A DNA stretch of 64,000 nt from Pseudomonadota bacterium (lineage in GTDB: Bacteria > Pseudomonadota > Gammaproteobacteria > Steroidobacterales > Steroidobacteraceae), in NCBI GenBank assembly GCA_025351005.1, contig JANXWS010000090.1, positions 1 to 64,000 of the forward strand, in the 5' to 3' direction. A program made the translations under genes and the position numbers. Below the pieces are notes generated by a model, which ran no database searches, was not told where the DNA came from, and was given only the letters and a program-made list of their open reading frames with translations. Shown one piece after another: positions 54,391 to 64,000 of this stretch (the stretch's first letter is position 1; every line of letters begins with the position of its first letter).

Positions 54391-55911
54391 TCACGGCCGT
54401 CGCCACCGGCGGCTCAGGCCCGCGGCCGCGAGCCCGAGCAGGCACAGGCCGAGCACCGGCCGGTTGCGGAGCCTCGCGTACGGTGTCAGGCCCCGGTACG
54501 GCACGACGCTGCCGCGCAGCACCTCCGCCACGAACTGGCGGCTGCGGAGCACCACGTGGCCGCGCGGGTCGATGATCGCCGAGACGCCGTTGTTGGTCGC
54601 GCGCAGCAGCCAGCGGCCGGCCTCGAGCGCCCGCATGCGGCTGATCTGCAGGTGCTGGTGCGGCGCGGTCGAGTTGCCGAACCAGGCGTCGTTGCTGACG
54701 TTGACGAGCAGCGTCGCCTCGCCGAGGGCGGCCAGCTGATCAACCGCGTAGGCATCCTCGTAACAGATCGTCGCCGCGAGTTTCTGGCCCCCGGCCGCGA
54801 GCGGCGGCTGGCCGGAATCGCCGGCCTCGAAGTCGACGTAGGCGAGGCTCTGCAGGCGCATCCAGCCGCGCACGAACGACGGCACCGGGAAGAACTCGCC
54901 GAACGGCACGAGATGGCGCTTGTAGTACCACTGCTCGTCGTCGCCGAGCGCAACGAGCCCGTTGCGGAACCGCTCGTGCGCGGCGTCGTAGCGCAGCAGC
55001 CCGAGCACGAGGTCCGAGCCCCGCGCGCGCGCGTCGGTGTAGATCGCCGCCAGGTACGGCACCGCCTCGTGATAGAGAAGCGGCAGCGCCGCCTCCGGCC
55101 AGACGATCAGCCGGCTGCCCAGCGCCTCATGGGTCAGGTCCTTGTAGACCGCGAGCGTGTGCTCGCGGTTCTCGTCCTGCCACTTCTGGTCCTGCGGGAT
55201 CGCGCCCTGCACGATCGCGGCGCTGAGCGCGCGGCCCGCGGGCTCGGTCCATTGCACCTGAGCGAGCAGCGCCCCGCCGCCCCAGCAGGCGGCAACGACC
55301 GCCGGTCCCCAGCGGCGCACGGAGTCGCCCGCGAGCAGCGCCGCGATCACGCCAGCGGTGAGCGCGGTCGCGAGGCTGACGCCGTAGATGCCGAGCACGG
55401 GTGCCAGGCCCGCCAGCGGCGTGTCGATCTGGCTGTAGCCGAGGGCGAGCCACGGGAACCCGCTCAGCACCCAGCCACGCAGCCACTCCATCAGCACCCA
55501 GCCCGAGGGCAGCGCGCCGAACCAGCGCGCCGCCCCGGCGGCCGGTGCGTAGCGGCCGACCAGCCAGCCGAGCGCGGCGCTGTAGGCCCCCATGATCGCG
55601 ACCAGGCCGAGCATCAGGAAGAGCGCTAGCGCGAGCGGCGCGCGGCCGAAGACGTGGATGCTGGTGTAGAGCCAGTAGGTGCCCGAGAGGAACAGGCCCG
55701 CGCCGAACGCGAAGCCGGAGAGCGCCGCGCCGCGTGGGCTCGCGCCCTGCCACAGCCACCACAGGAGCCCGAGGCAGAGCGGTGCCAGCGGCCACAGGCC
55801 GAACGGCGCGAAGCTGAGCGACTGGGCCGCACCGAGCCCGAGCGCCAGCCATGGCGCGTGGCGTCGCCAGCCGCCCGCCGTCGCGGCCCGGGGCGACTCG
55901 GCCGCGGTCAC
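54391..55911 (-). CDS. lnt: apolipoprotein N-acyltransferase
   Basis: Inner-membrane enzyme adding the third acyl chain to lipoproteins; 506 residues (E. coli 512). About six N-terminal transmembrane helices precede a periplasmic nitrilase domain with Glu in VWPEAALP, Lys in YYKRHLVPFGEFFP and Cys in ATICYEDAY. The GTG overlaps the corC stop (GTGA), the conserved corC-lnt pair. Confidence 0.97.
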   Translation of the reverse strand: MTAAESPRAATAGGWRRHAPWLALGLGAAQSLSFAPFGLWPLAPLCLGLLWWLWQGASPRGAALSGFAFGAGLFLSGTYWLYTSIHVFGRAPLALALFLMLGLVAIMGAYSAALGWLVGRYAPAAGAARWFGALPSGWVLMEWLRGWVLSGFPWLALGYSQIDTPLAGLAPVLGIYGVSLATALTAGVIAALLAGDSVRRWGPAVVAACWGGGALLAQVQWTEPAGRALSAAIVQGAIPQDQKWQDENREHTLAVYKDLTHEALGSRLIVWPEAALPLLYHEAVPYLAAIYTDARARGSDLVLGLLRYDAAHERFRNGLVALGDDEQWYYKRHLVPFGEFFPVPSFVRGWMRLQSLAYVDFEAGDSGQPPLAAGGQKLAATICYEDAYAVDQLAALGEATLLVNVSNDAWFGNSTAPHQHLQISRMRALEAGRWLLRATNNGVSAIIDPRGHVVLRSRQFVAEVLRGSVVPYRGLTPYARLRNRPVLGLCLLGLAAAGLSRRWRRP

Positions 55912-56774
55912 GGGCCCGCGTCCGGCGGCAGCGGGATGTCGCGCGGCGCGATCACCTTCAGCAGGTCGATGCGGCGCCGGTCGGCGCGCACGACGCGGAA
56001 CTCGAAGTCCTGGATGCGCACCGCGTCGCCGCGCCGCGGCAGTCGGCCGAAGGCGTTGGCGGTGAGCCCGCCGATGGTGTCGAACTCCAGGTCGCTGAAG
56101 GCGGTGCCGAAGTAGGCGTTGAACTCGGGGATCCGCGTCAGCGCCCGCACGGCGAACTGGCGCTCCGACTCGCGCCGGATCGGGTGGTCCTCCTCGACGT
56201 CGTACTCGTCGGCGATGTCGCCGACGATCTGCTCGATCACGTCCTCGATGGTGACGAGCCCGGCGACCCCGCCGTACTCGTCGACCACGATCGCCATGTG
56301 GTGGCGGTTCTTGCGGAACTCCTTCAGCAGCACGTTCAGGCGCTTGCTCTCCGGCACGAACACGGCCGGCCGCACGACCTCGCGGATGTCGAACTCGCCG
56401 TGCGCGGGGTCGGCGTAGTAGCGCAGCAGGTCCTTGGCGAGCAGGATGCCGACGACCTGGTCGCGGTCCTCGCCGATCACCGGGAAGCGCGAGTGGCCGG
56501 ACTCGACCACGACCGGGAGCAGCTTCTGCGCCTCGTCGCCGCGCCCGACCACCGTCATGTGCGAGCGCGGCACCATGATGTCGCGCGCCTGCAGCTCGCC
56601 GACCGCGAGCACGCCCTCCAGCATCTCGAGCGCGTCGGCGTCGAGGAGCCCGCGCTCGGTGGCCTCGCGCAGGTCGCCGAGCAGCTGGGCGCGGTTGCGC
56701 GGCTCGCCGGACACCTGTTGCAGCACGCGCTTCAGCCACGCGCGCCGCGGACCGGACTGGCCGTCCTCAGCCAT
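55908..56774 (-). CDS. corC: CorC/HlyC family CBS-domain protein
   Basis: 288-residue cytosolic protein with two CBS domains (ARDIMVPRSHMTVV... and REVVRPAVFVPESKRLNVLL...VVDEYGGVAGLVTIEDVIEQIVGDI) and a C-terminal transporter-associated domain (FGTAFSDLEFDTIGGLTANAFGRLPRRGD). Linked to magnesium/cobalt export. It starts eight bases inside the ybeY 3' end. Confidence 0.96.
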   Translation of the reverse strand: MAEDGQSGPRRAWLKRVLQQVSGEPRNRAQLLGDLREATERGLLDADALEMLEGVLAVGELQARDIMVPRSHMTVVGRGDEAQKLLPVVVESGHSRFPVIGEDRDQVVGILLAKDLLRYYADPAHGEFDIREVVRPAVFVPESKRLNVLLKEFRKNRHHMAIVVDEYGGVAGLVTIEDVIEQIVGDIADEYDVEEDHPIRRESERQFAVRALTRIPEFNAYFGTAFSDLEFDTIGGLTANAFGRLPRRGDAVRIQDFEFRVVRADRRRIDLLKVIAPRDIPLPPDAGP

Positions 56775-57231
56775 CGCGGCGGACCCGGTACGGGTCCGCG
56801 AAGCCGAGCCGCGCGAGCACCCGTCGCTCGCGCCGCTCCATGCGCCGCGCGTCCGGCAGCCGCGCGTGGTCGTAGCCGACCAGGTGCAGCGTGCCGTGCA
56901 CGACCATGTGCGCCCAGTGCTCGGCCCGGCGCTTGCGCTGCGCGCGCGCCTCGCGCGCCACGACCGCGGCGCAGATCGCGAGGTCGCCGAGCGGCGCGGG
57001 TTCGCCCGGCGCACGGCCGGCGCCGCCGGCCGGAAAGCTGAGCACGTTGGTCGGCCGGTCCAGGCCGCGATAGGTGCGGTTCAGGCGCCGGCTCTCGGTC
57101 GCCGTCACGACCCGGATCGCGAGCCCGCCGCCGGCGCGGCCGGCCGCGGCGCGCGCCCAGGCGGCGAGCCGCTCCGCCCCCGGCACCCACGGACGACGCG
57201 TGCCGAACGCGACCTCGACCGCGAGACTCAC
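56767..57231 (-). CDS. ybeY: endoribonuclease YbeY
   Basis: 154-residue zinc-dependent RNase for 16S rRNA 3' maturation and quality control. Diagnostic HGTLHLVGYDH zinc motif at about residues 112-122 and NRTYRGLDRPTNVLSFP upstream. GTG start embedded in the phoH stop (GTGA). Confidence 0.97.
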   Translation of the reverse strand: MSLAVEVAFGTRRPWVPGAERLAAWARAAAGRAGGGLAIRVVTATESRRLNRTYRGLDRPTNVLSFPAGGAGRAPGEPAPLGDLAICAAVVAREARAQRKRRAEHWAHMVVHGTLHLVGYDHARLPDARRMERRERRVLARLGFADPYRVRRDG

Positions 57232-58184
57232 GACTGGCCCTCGGCGCGCTCGTAGGCCTGCACGATCCGCTGCACCAGCGGGTGGCGGACGACGTCGCGC
57301 GAGGTGAAGAACGTGAACGCGACGCCGGCGACGCCGTCCAGCACGGCGACCACGTGCTGCAGGCCCGAGGCGCGGTGGCCGGGCAGGTCGGTCTGCGTGA
57401 CGTCGCCGGTGACGACGGCCTTGGAGCCGAAGCCGATCCGGGTCAGGAACATCTTCATCTGCTCGATGGTCGAGTTCTGCGCCTCGTCGAGGATGATGAA
57501 CGCGTCGTTGAGCGTGCGGCCGCGCATGAACGCGAGCGGCGCGATCTCGATGACGTTGCGCTCGATCAGGCGCATCACCTTGTCGAAGCCCATCATCTCG
57601 TAGAGCGCGTCGTACATCGGCCGCAGGTAGGGGTCGACCTTCTGCGTCAGGTCGCCGGGCAGAAAGCCGAGCCGTTCGCCGGCCTCTACCGCCGGGCGCA
57701 CCAGCACGATGCGGCGCACGCCGTCGGCCTGCAGCGCCTCGACCGCGCAGGCGACCGCGAGGTAGGTCTTGCCGGTGCCGGCCGGGCCGATGCCGAAGGT
57801 CAGGTCGGCCTGGCGGATCTGCGCCAGGTACTGGACCTGGTTGCTGCCGCGGCCGCGGATCTGGCCGCGGTTCGTGTGCACGCGCACCTCATCGTTGGCG
57901 AGCGGGCCGTCGGCGGCCGGCATGCCGGCCTCCTGGATCGCGAGGTGCACGTCGGCGGGCGCGAGGCCGTGGCCGGCGCGCGCGTACAGTTGCTCGATGA
58001 TGCGGACCGCATCCGCGACCCGCTGGCCCGCGATCCGGAACCGGTTGCCGCGCCGGTGGAGGCTGACGCCGAGGCGCTCCTCGACCTGCCGCAGGTGCTC
58101 GTCGAGGGGCCCGCAGAGCGCCGCCAGGCGCTCGTTGTCCGCCGGATCGAGGGTCAGTTCGCGGTCGGGTTCCTGGGCGCTCAA
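57228..58184 (-). CDS. ybeZ: PhoH-like ATPase (YbeZ)
   Basis: 318-residue PhoH-family ATPase working with YbeY in RNA metabolism. Walker [20 protein letters not shown] near 125, [19 protein letters not shown], Walker [12 protein letters not shown] and [13 protein letters not shown]-like N-terminal part precedes. The TTG start at 58184 overlaps the miaB stop in TTGA; no ATG is available near the beginning of the fold, so the TTG is favoured. Confidence 0.95.
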   Translation of the reverse strand: MSAQEPDRELTLDPADNERLAALCGPLDEHLRQVEERLGVSLHRRGNRFRIAGQRVADAVRIIEQLYARAGHGLAPADVHLAIQEAGMPAADGPLANDEVRVHTNRGQIRGRGSNQVQYLAQIRQADLTFGIGPAGTGKTYLAVACAVEALQADGVRRIVLVRPAVEAGERLGFLPGDLTQKVDPYLRPMYDALYEMMGFDKVMRLIERNVIEIAPLAFMRGRTLNDAFIILDEAQNSTIEQMKMFLTRIGFGSKAVVTGDVTQTDLPGHRASGLQHVVAVLDGVAGVAFTFFTSRDVVRHPLVQRIVQAYERAEGQS

Positions 58185-59545
58185 GCGGCGCGACCGGCGC
58201 TCGTATCGACCGGAGCCGTGCTCCCGGTGAGCCGGCCGCGCAGCGAGTTCGCGAGTGCCTCGGTGACGGTGACATCGGCGAACCCGCCGATCAGCGCCGC
58301 GGGCCCGTCGAAGTTGAGCCAGCGGCCGCACTCGGTGCGCCCGGCGAGCTGGCGGCCGCCGCGCCGCGCGGCGCGCTCGACCAGCACGCGCGCGACCGTG
58401 CCCACGAGCGCCCGGCTGTGCTGCTGCGCCTGCGCATCGATGCGCTCTTGCAGGATCCGCAGGCGCTCTTCCTTGACGGCGAGCGGCACCTCATCCGGCA
58501 GCGACGCGGCCGGCGTGCCGGGCCGGCGACTGTAGATGAAGCTGAACGACTGGTCGAAGCCGATCGCCGCGATCAGGTCGAGCGTCGCTTCGAAGTCGCG
58601 GTCGCTCTCGCCGGGGAAGCCGACGATGAAGTCCGATGACACCGCGATCCCCGGCCGCACGGCCCGCAGGCGCCTGATCTTCTGCTTGTACTCGAGCACC
58701 GTGTAGCGGCGCTTCATCGCCGCGAGGATCCGGTCGGAGCCCGACTGCACCGGCAGGTGCAGGTGGCTGACGAGCTTCGGGATGCGGCCGTAGGCTTCCG
58801 TCAGGCGCTCGCCGAAGTCCACCGGGTGCGAGGTCGTGAAGCGGATGCGCTCGATGCCCGGAACCGTTGCGACGTGCTCGAGCAGCAGCGCCAGGTCCGC
58901 CGACTCGCCGTCCGCGAGCGGGCCGTCGTAGGCGTTGACGTTCTGGCCGAGCAGCGTCACCTCCCGCACGCCGGCGGCCGCGAGCGCCTGCACCTCGTCG
59001 AGCACCTGTGCGAATGGACGGCTGGTCTCCTCGCCGCGGGTGTAGGGCACCACGCAGAAGCTGCAGTACTTGCTGCAGCCCTCCATGATCGAGACGAACG
59101 CGGTCGCGGCCGAGGCCTGCGCGCGTGGCAGGAGGTCGAACTTCTCGTTCTCCGGAAAGCTGACGTCGACTTGCGGCCGGCCGCCCTGGCGCACGGCGTC
59201 CAGCAACGCCGGTAGGCGGTGCAGCGTCTGCGGCCCGAAGACGACGTCGACGTACGGGGCGCGCGCGAGTATGCCCTCGCCCTCCTGGCTCGCGACGCAA
59301 CCGCCGACGCCGATCAGGAGTCCGGGCCGGCGTGCCTTCAGCTCCGCGTAACGGCCGAGATGCGAGTACACCTTCTCCTCGGCCTTCTCGCGCACCGAGC
59401 AGGTGTTGAGCAGCACCACATCGGCCCGCTCCGGGTCGTCGATCCGTTCCAGGCCGCACGCCTCCCGCAGCACGTCCCCCATGCGGGTGGAGTCGTACTC
59501 GTTCATCTGGCAGCCGAAGGTCTTGAGGTAGAGGTAGCCGGGCAT
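58181..59545 (-). CDS. miaB: tRNA-2-methylthio-N6-dimethylallyladenosine synthase
   Basis: Radical-SAM methylthiotransferase for A37 of tRNAs reading UNN codons; 454 residues. N-terminal UPF0004 domain ([32 protein letters not shown]), radical-[11 protein letters not shown] motif near residue 153 and a C-terminal TRAM domain. First gene of the miaB-phoH-ybeY-corC-lnt series, transcribed from the 59.5-59.8 kb gap. Confidence 0.97.
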   Translation of the reverse strand: MPGYLYLKTFGCQMNEYDSTRMGDVLREACGLERIDDPERADVVLLNTCSVREKAEEKVYSHLGRYAELKARRPGLLIGVGGCVASQEGEGILARAPYVDVVFGPQTLHRLPALLDAVRQGGRPQVDVSFPENEKFDLLPRAQASAATAFVSIMEGCSKYCSFCVVPYTRGEETSRPFAQVLDEVQALAAAGVREVTLLGQNVNAYDGPLADGESADLALLLEHVATVPGIERIRFTTSHPVDFGERLTEAYGRIPKLVSHLHLPVQSGSDRILAAMKRRYTVLEYKQKIRRLRAVRPGIAVSSDFIVGFPGESDRDFEATLDLIAAIGFDQSFSFIYSRRPGTPAASLPDEVPLAVKEERLRILQERIDAQAQQHSRALVGTVARVLVERAARRGGRQLAGRTECGRWLNFDGPAALIGGFADVTVTEALANSLRGRLTGSTAPVDTSAGRAA

Positions 59546-59821
59546 GGAGCGCGCGCAGAGCGAAGCCGGAAGGGTACCGCTTCCGGCCCGGCGCATAAAG
59601 GCGCCCAGCGGCCTGGATGGTTATTTTCCTGTTATTTTTCAGCTGCTTGAAATCTGCAAGTCATGGACTTCGACGCTCTGGTCGACGGGACGACGACGAC
59701 CATCGCCGGGACGCTCAGCGTCGCAATGCTTCCAGAACTCGGCCGTCGCACGCGCCGCGGCACGAATCGAGTCCGACCGCGCCCGGCTCGGTGCGCCGCT
59801 CGCCGCCGCCCGGGCTCCTCC
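59546..59821. other. 276-base gap between ssb and miaB
   Basis: It contains an AT-rich patch (about 59617-59660, with two TTATTTT stretches on the plus strand) that probably holds the miaB promoter on the minus strand. An open plus-strand frame starts at 59663 but runs through ssb in antisense and lacks a ribosome site. No RNA gene is recognised. Confidence 0.5.
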
Positions 59822-60292
59822 CTAGAACGGGATGTCGTCGTCGAAACTGCCGTCCTTGTCGCTCGCCGGCGCCGGCGCCCGCGCGAAGTCGGCCTCTGGT
59901 GCCGCGGCCGGCGCGCGCGAGCCGCCACCGGCCCCGCCACCGCCCGCGCCGCCGCCGCGCCCGCCCAGCATCTGCATCTCGCCGGCGACGATCTCGGTCG
60001 AGTAGCGCTCGTTGCCGCTCTTGTCGGTCCACTTGCGGGTCCTGAGCCGTCCCTCGACGTAGACCTGCGAGCCCTTGCGCAGGTATTCGGCGGCGATCTC
60101 GGCGAGGCGATCGAAGAACACGACGGTGTGCCACTCCGTCTGCTCCTTCTGCTCGCCGGTCTGCTTGTCGCGCCAGCTGTCGCTGGTCGCAATCCGCACG
60201 TTGGCGACCGACTTGCCGCTCGGCATGGCCCGCGTCTCCGGATCCTGCCCGAGGTTCCCCACCAGAATGACCTTGTTGATGCCCCGCGCCAT
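59822..60292 (-). CDS. ssb: single-stranded DNA-binding protein
   Basis: 156-residue SSB. OB fold at residues 1-110 ([43 protein letters not shown]), a glycine/alanine-rich linker, and the acidic C-terminal tip DDDIPF that recruits repair and replication proteins. Located between an MFS gene and miaB; uvrA divergent upstream, a common gammaproteobacterial arrangement. Confidence 0.98.
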   Translation of the reverse strand: MARGINKVILVGNLGQDPETRAMPSGKSVANVRIATSDSWRDKQTGEQKEQTEWHTVVFFDRLAEIAAEYLRKGSQVYVEGRLRTRKWTDKSGNERYSTEIVAGEMQMLGGRGGGAGGGGAGGGSRAPAAAPEADFARAPAPASDKDGSFDDDIPF

Positions 60293-60423
60293 GACGTCGA
60301 CTCCTGCTGTGTGCCGGCCACCGCTCGACCTATACGCCCGTCCCCGGTGCTGCGAAGTGTACGCCGGGCGAAGGCCGGCGGGCCGCGTGAATCGGCCCGC
60401 AAGCGGCCGTAATGCCGCGTCGG

Positions 60424-61638
60424 TCAGTCCGGCCGCCGCCCGACCAGCAGCAGCCACGGCAGGGTCGCGAGCGACGCCCCGCCGAAGACCCCGACGAGGC
60501 CCATCGGGCTGCCGTAGAGCGCCCCGGCGGCCATGCTGCCGGCGAAGGCGCCGAGAAACTGCGAGGTCGCGAAGATGCCGAGCGCGGCGCCCCGCACCTC
60601 CGCGGCCGCGAGCTGCGAGAGGCGGGCCGGCAGGCGCGCCTCGAGGTAGTTGAAGGCCGCGAAGAACGCCACCATCGCGGCGCACAGCGCCCAGTAGTTG
60701 CCGTAGACGAATGCGAGGCTGCCGAGCGACACCATCAGCAGCGCAATGCCGAGCCTCAGCACCTGCGCCGGCGCCCGCACGCGCTCGGTGTAGAGCACGA
60801 GCGGGACGGTGAGCGGCACCGAGGCCGCGAAGACGCCCAGGTAGGTCCTCCAGTGGTCCTGCACGCCGATGCCGAACACGTCCTGGAGCGTGATCGGGAC
60901 CGCATAGAATGCCGCGGTCAGCACGAAGTTGAGGACGAAGACGCCGACGTAATACGGCACGAGTCCGGCGCTGAGCGCGGCCCTGAAGCCCGCTGCCGGG
61001 GAGGGCCGTTCGCGGACGAGCGGCGGCGGGCGCGGCACGACCGTGTACAGGAGCCCGATGGACAGCAGCGCGAGCGCGCCCATCACACCGAAGATGCCCG
61101 GCACGCCGATGGCGGGCTCGAGCATCGGAGCGGCGACCAGGGAGACGACGAAGCTCGCGCCGATGCTGATGCCGATCAGCATCATGGCCCGGGTCCGGAC
61201 CTGCGTGCGCGTCAGGTCGGCGAGCAGCGCCGTCACCGGTCCGGAGACGGCGCCGGCACCCTGCACCATCCGCGCCGCGATCACGCCAAGGATCCCGGTC
61301 GCGAACGCCCCGGCCACCGAGCCCGCCGCGTACATCAGGAGGCCCGCGACGATGACGGGGCGCCGGCCGAGGCGGTCGGAGACGGCGCCGAAGGGGATCT
61401 GCAGCACCGCCTGGGTCAGGCCGTACGCGCCCATCGCGAGCCCCACGAGCACCGGCGTCGCTCCCGGCAGGGCCCGCGCGTAGAGCGCAAGCACCGGCAG
61501 CAGCAGGAAAAGTCCCAGCATCCGGACCGCGTAGATCGAGGCGAGCGCACCCACGGCGCGCCGCTCGGCGGGCTCGAGGCGCAGGCCGAGGGGCGGGGCG
61601 TCGGCCTCGGGGCCGGCTCCGGGTGCCAGGCGATCCAC
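60424..61638 (-). CDS. MFS transporter (YajR-like)
   Basis: 404-residue major facilitator with 12 predicted transmembrane segments. The signature loop between helices 2 and 3 is [13 protein letters not shown], and [19 protein letters not shown] forms the first helix, as in YajR. Typically encoded between uvrA and ssb; substrate unknown. The GTG at 61638 gives a cytosolic N-terminus of about 30 residues; AGGA lies 12-15 bases upstream. Divergent from uvrA with 70 bases between. Confidence 0.92.
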   Translation of the reverse strand: MDRLAPGAGPEADAPPLGLRLEPAERRAVGALASIYAVRMLGLFLLLPVLALYARALPGATPVLVGLAMGAYGLTQAVLQIPFGAVSDRLGRRPVIVAGLLMYAAGSVAGAFATGILGVIAARMVQGAGAVSGPVTALLADLTRTQVRTRAMMLIGISIGASFVVSLVAAPMLEPAIGVPGIFGVMGALALLSIGLLYTVVPRPPPLVRERPSPAAGFRAALSAGLVPYYVGVFVLNFVLTAAFYAVPITLQDVFGIGVQDHWRTYLGVFAASVPLTVPLVLYTERVRAPAQVLRLGIALLMVSLGSLAFVYGNYWALCAAMVAFFAAFNYLEARLPARLSQLAAAEVRGAALGIFATSQFLGAFAGSMAAGALYGSPMGLVGVFGGASLATLPWLLLVGRRPD

Positions 61639-61708
61639 GCGGGTGTCTTTCCTGAAGGGGAACGGGCCTTGTATTCTAGCGAATTCGCCTGAAATTCCCG
61701 GACCCAAG

Positions 61709-64000
<2,292 letters not shown>

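Noticed and set aside
59663..60412. Plus-strand frame starting MDFDALVDG between miaB and ssb
   Set aside because: No ribosome site; quickly becomes arginine-rich and runs antisense through ssb.
61639..61708. LexA (SOS) box between the MFS gene and uvrA
   Set aside because: No CTGT-N8-ACAG-like palindrome could be found in the 70-base gap.

Overview
The window is GC-rich (about 70% by eye) chromosomal DNA from a gammaproteobacterium. The diagnosis rests on gene order: ygfB-pepP-ubiH-ubiI next to zapA and 6S RNA; coq7 next to a crp/vfr gene; rplM-rpsI; maf-rng-yhdP-tldD; leuS-lptE-holA-nadD-rsfS-rlmH; miaB-phoH-ybeY-corC-lnt; and ssb-MFS divergent from uvrA. A large TonB receptor paired with a TPR-sulfotransferase, plus Coq7-type ubiquinone synthesis, suggests a Steroidobacterales/Nevskiales/Xanthomonadales-like lineage. 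That placement is inference. Both ends are cut inside genes: an acyl-CoA dehydrogenase on the left and uvrA on the right. I see no phage, transposase, integrase, CRISPR array or rRNA.

Layout. 1-3.0 kb (minus): a probable carnitine/betaine catabolic operon, with a carnitine dehydrogenase-thioesterase fusion, a BetI-like regulator and an acyl-CoA dehydrogenase. 3.2-7.9 kb (minus): TPR-sulfotransferase followed by a TonB receptor. 7.9-8.5 kb: a 647-base gap. 8.5-10.1 kb (plus): ispG-phhB. 10.1-15.0 kb (minus): ygfB-pepP-ubiH-ubiI-DUF4199. 15.0-17.4 kb (plus): TIGR02449-zapA, 6S RNA, an EVE-domain gene, a tiny 21-residue lysine-rich peptide gene with a structured 3' region and a strong terminator, then rpiA. 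17.4-20.5 kb (minus): acyltransferase, methyltransferase, tRNA-Gln, rpsI, rplM. 20.6-22.1 kb (plus): coq7 and a Crp-like regulator. 22.2-24.2 kb (minus): djlA, an orphan ParS/MbcA-type antitoxin domain gene, rpe and a 27-residue membrane peptide. 24.3-33.6 kb: purC, purE-purK, pmbA, darP, YihY, a trans-sulfuration enzyme, a cytoplasmic cobalamin-binding-fold protein, and an AAA-FHA fusion. 33.6-59.5 kb (minus): a 26-kb unidirectional, heavily overlapping housekeeping block from miaB to tldD. 59.8-64 kb: ssb, an MFS exporter and divergent uvrA.

How it works together. The core functions are envelope assembly (lptE, lnt, corC, yhdP), RNA and ribosome maturation (miaB, ybeY, phoH, rng, rsfS, rlmH, darP), ubiquinone hydroxylation (three enzymes), purine synthesis and DNA repair/replication. 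Accessory insertions stand out against this conserved backbone. A four-gene set (HExxH protein, alpha/beta hydrolase, BtuF, S10 peptidase) sits between lptE and holA, and tyrosine catabolism genes (aminotransferase and HPPD) sit between lnt and leuS. The most novel-looking signal is the micro-gene with a three-way-junction RNA at 16.43-16.66 kb.
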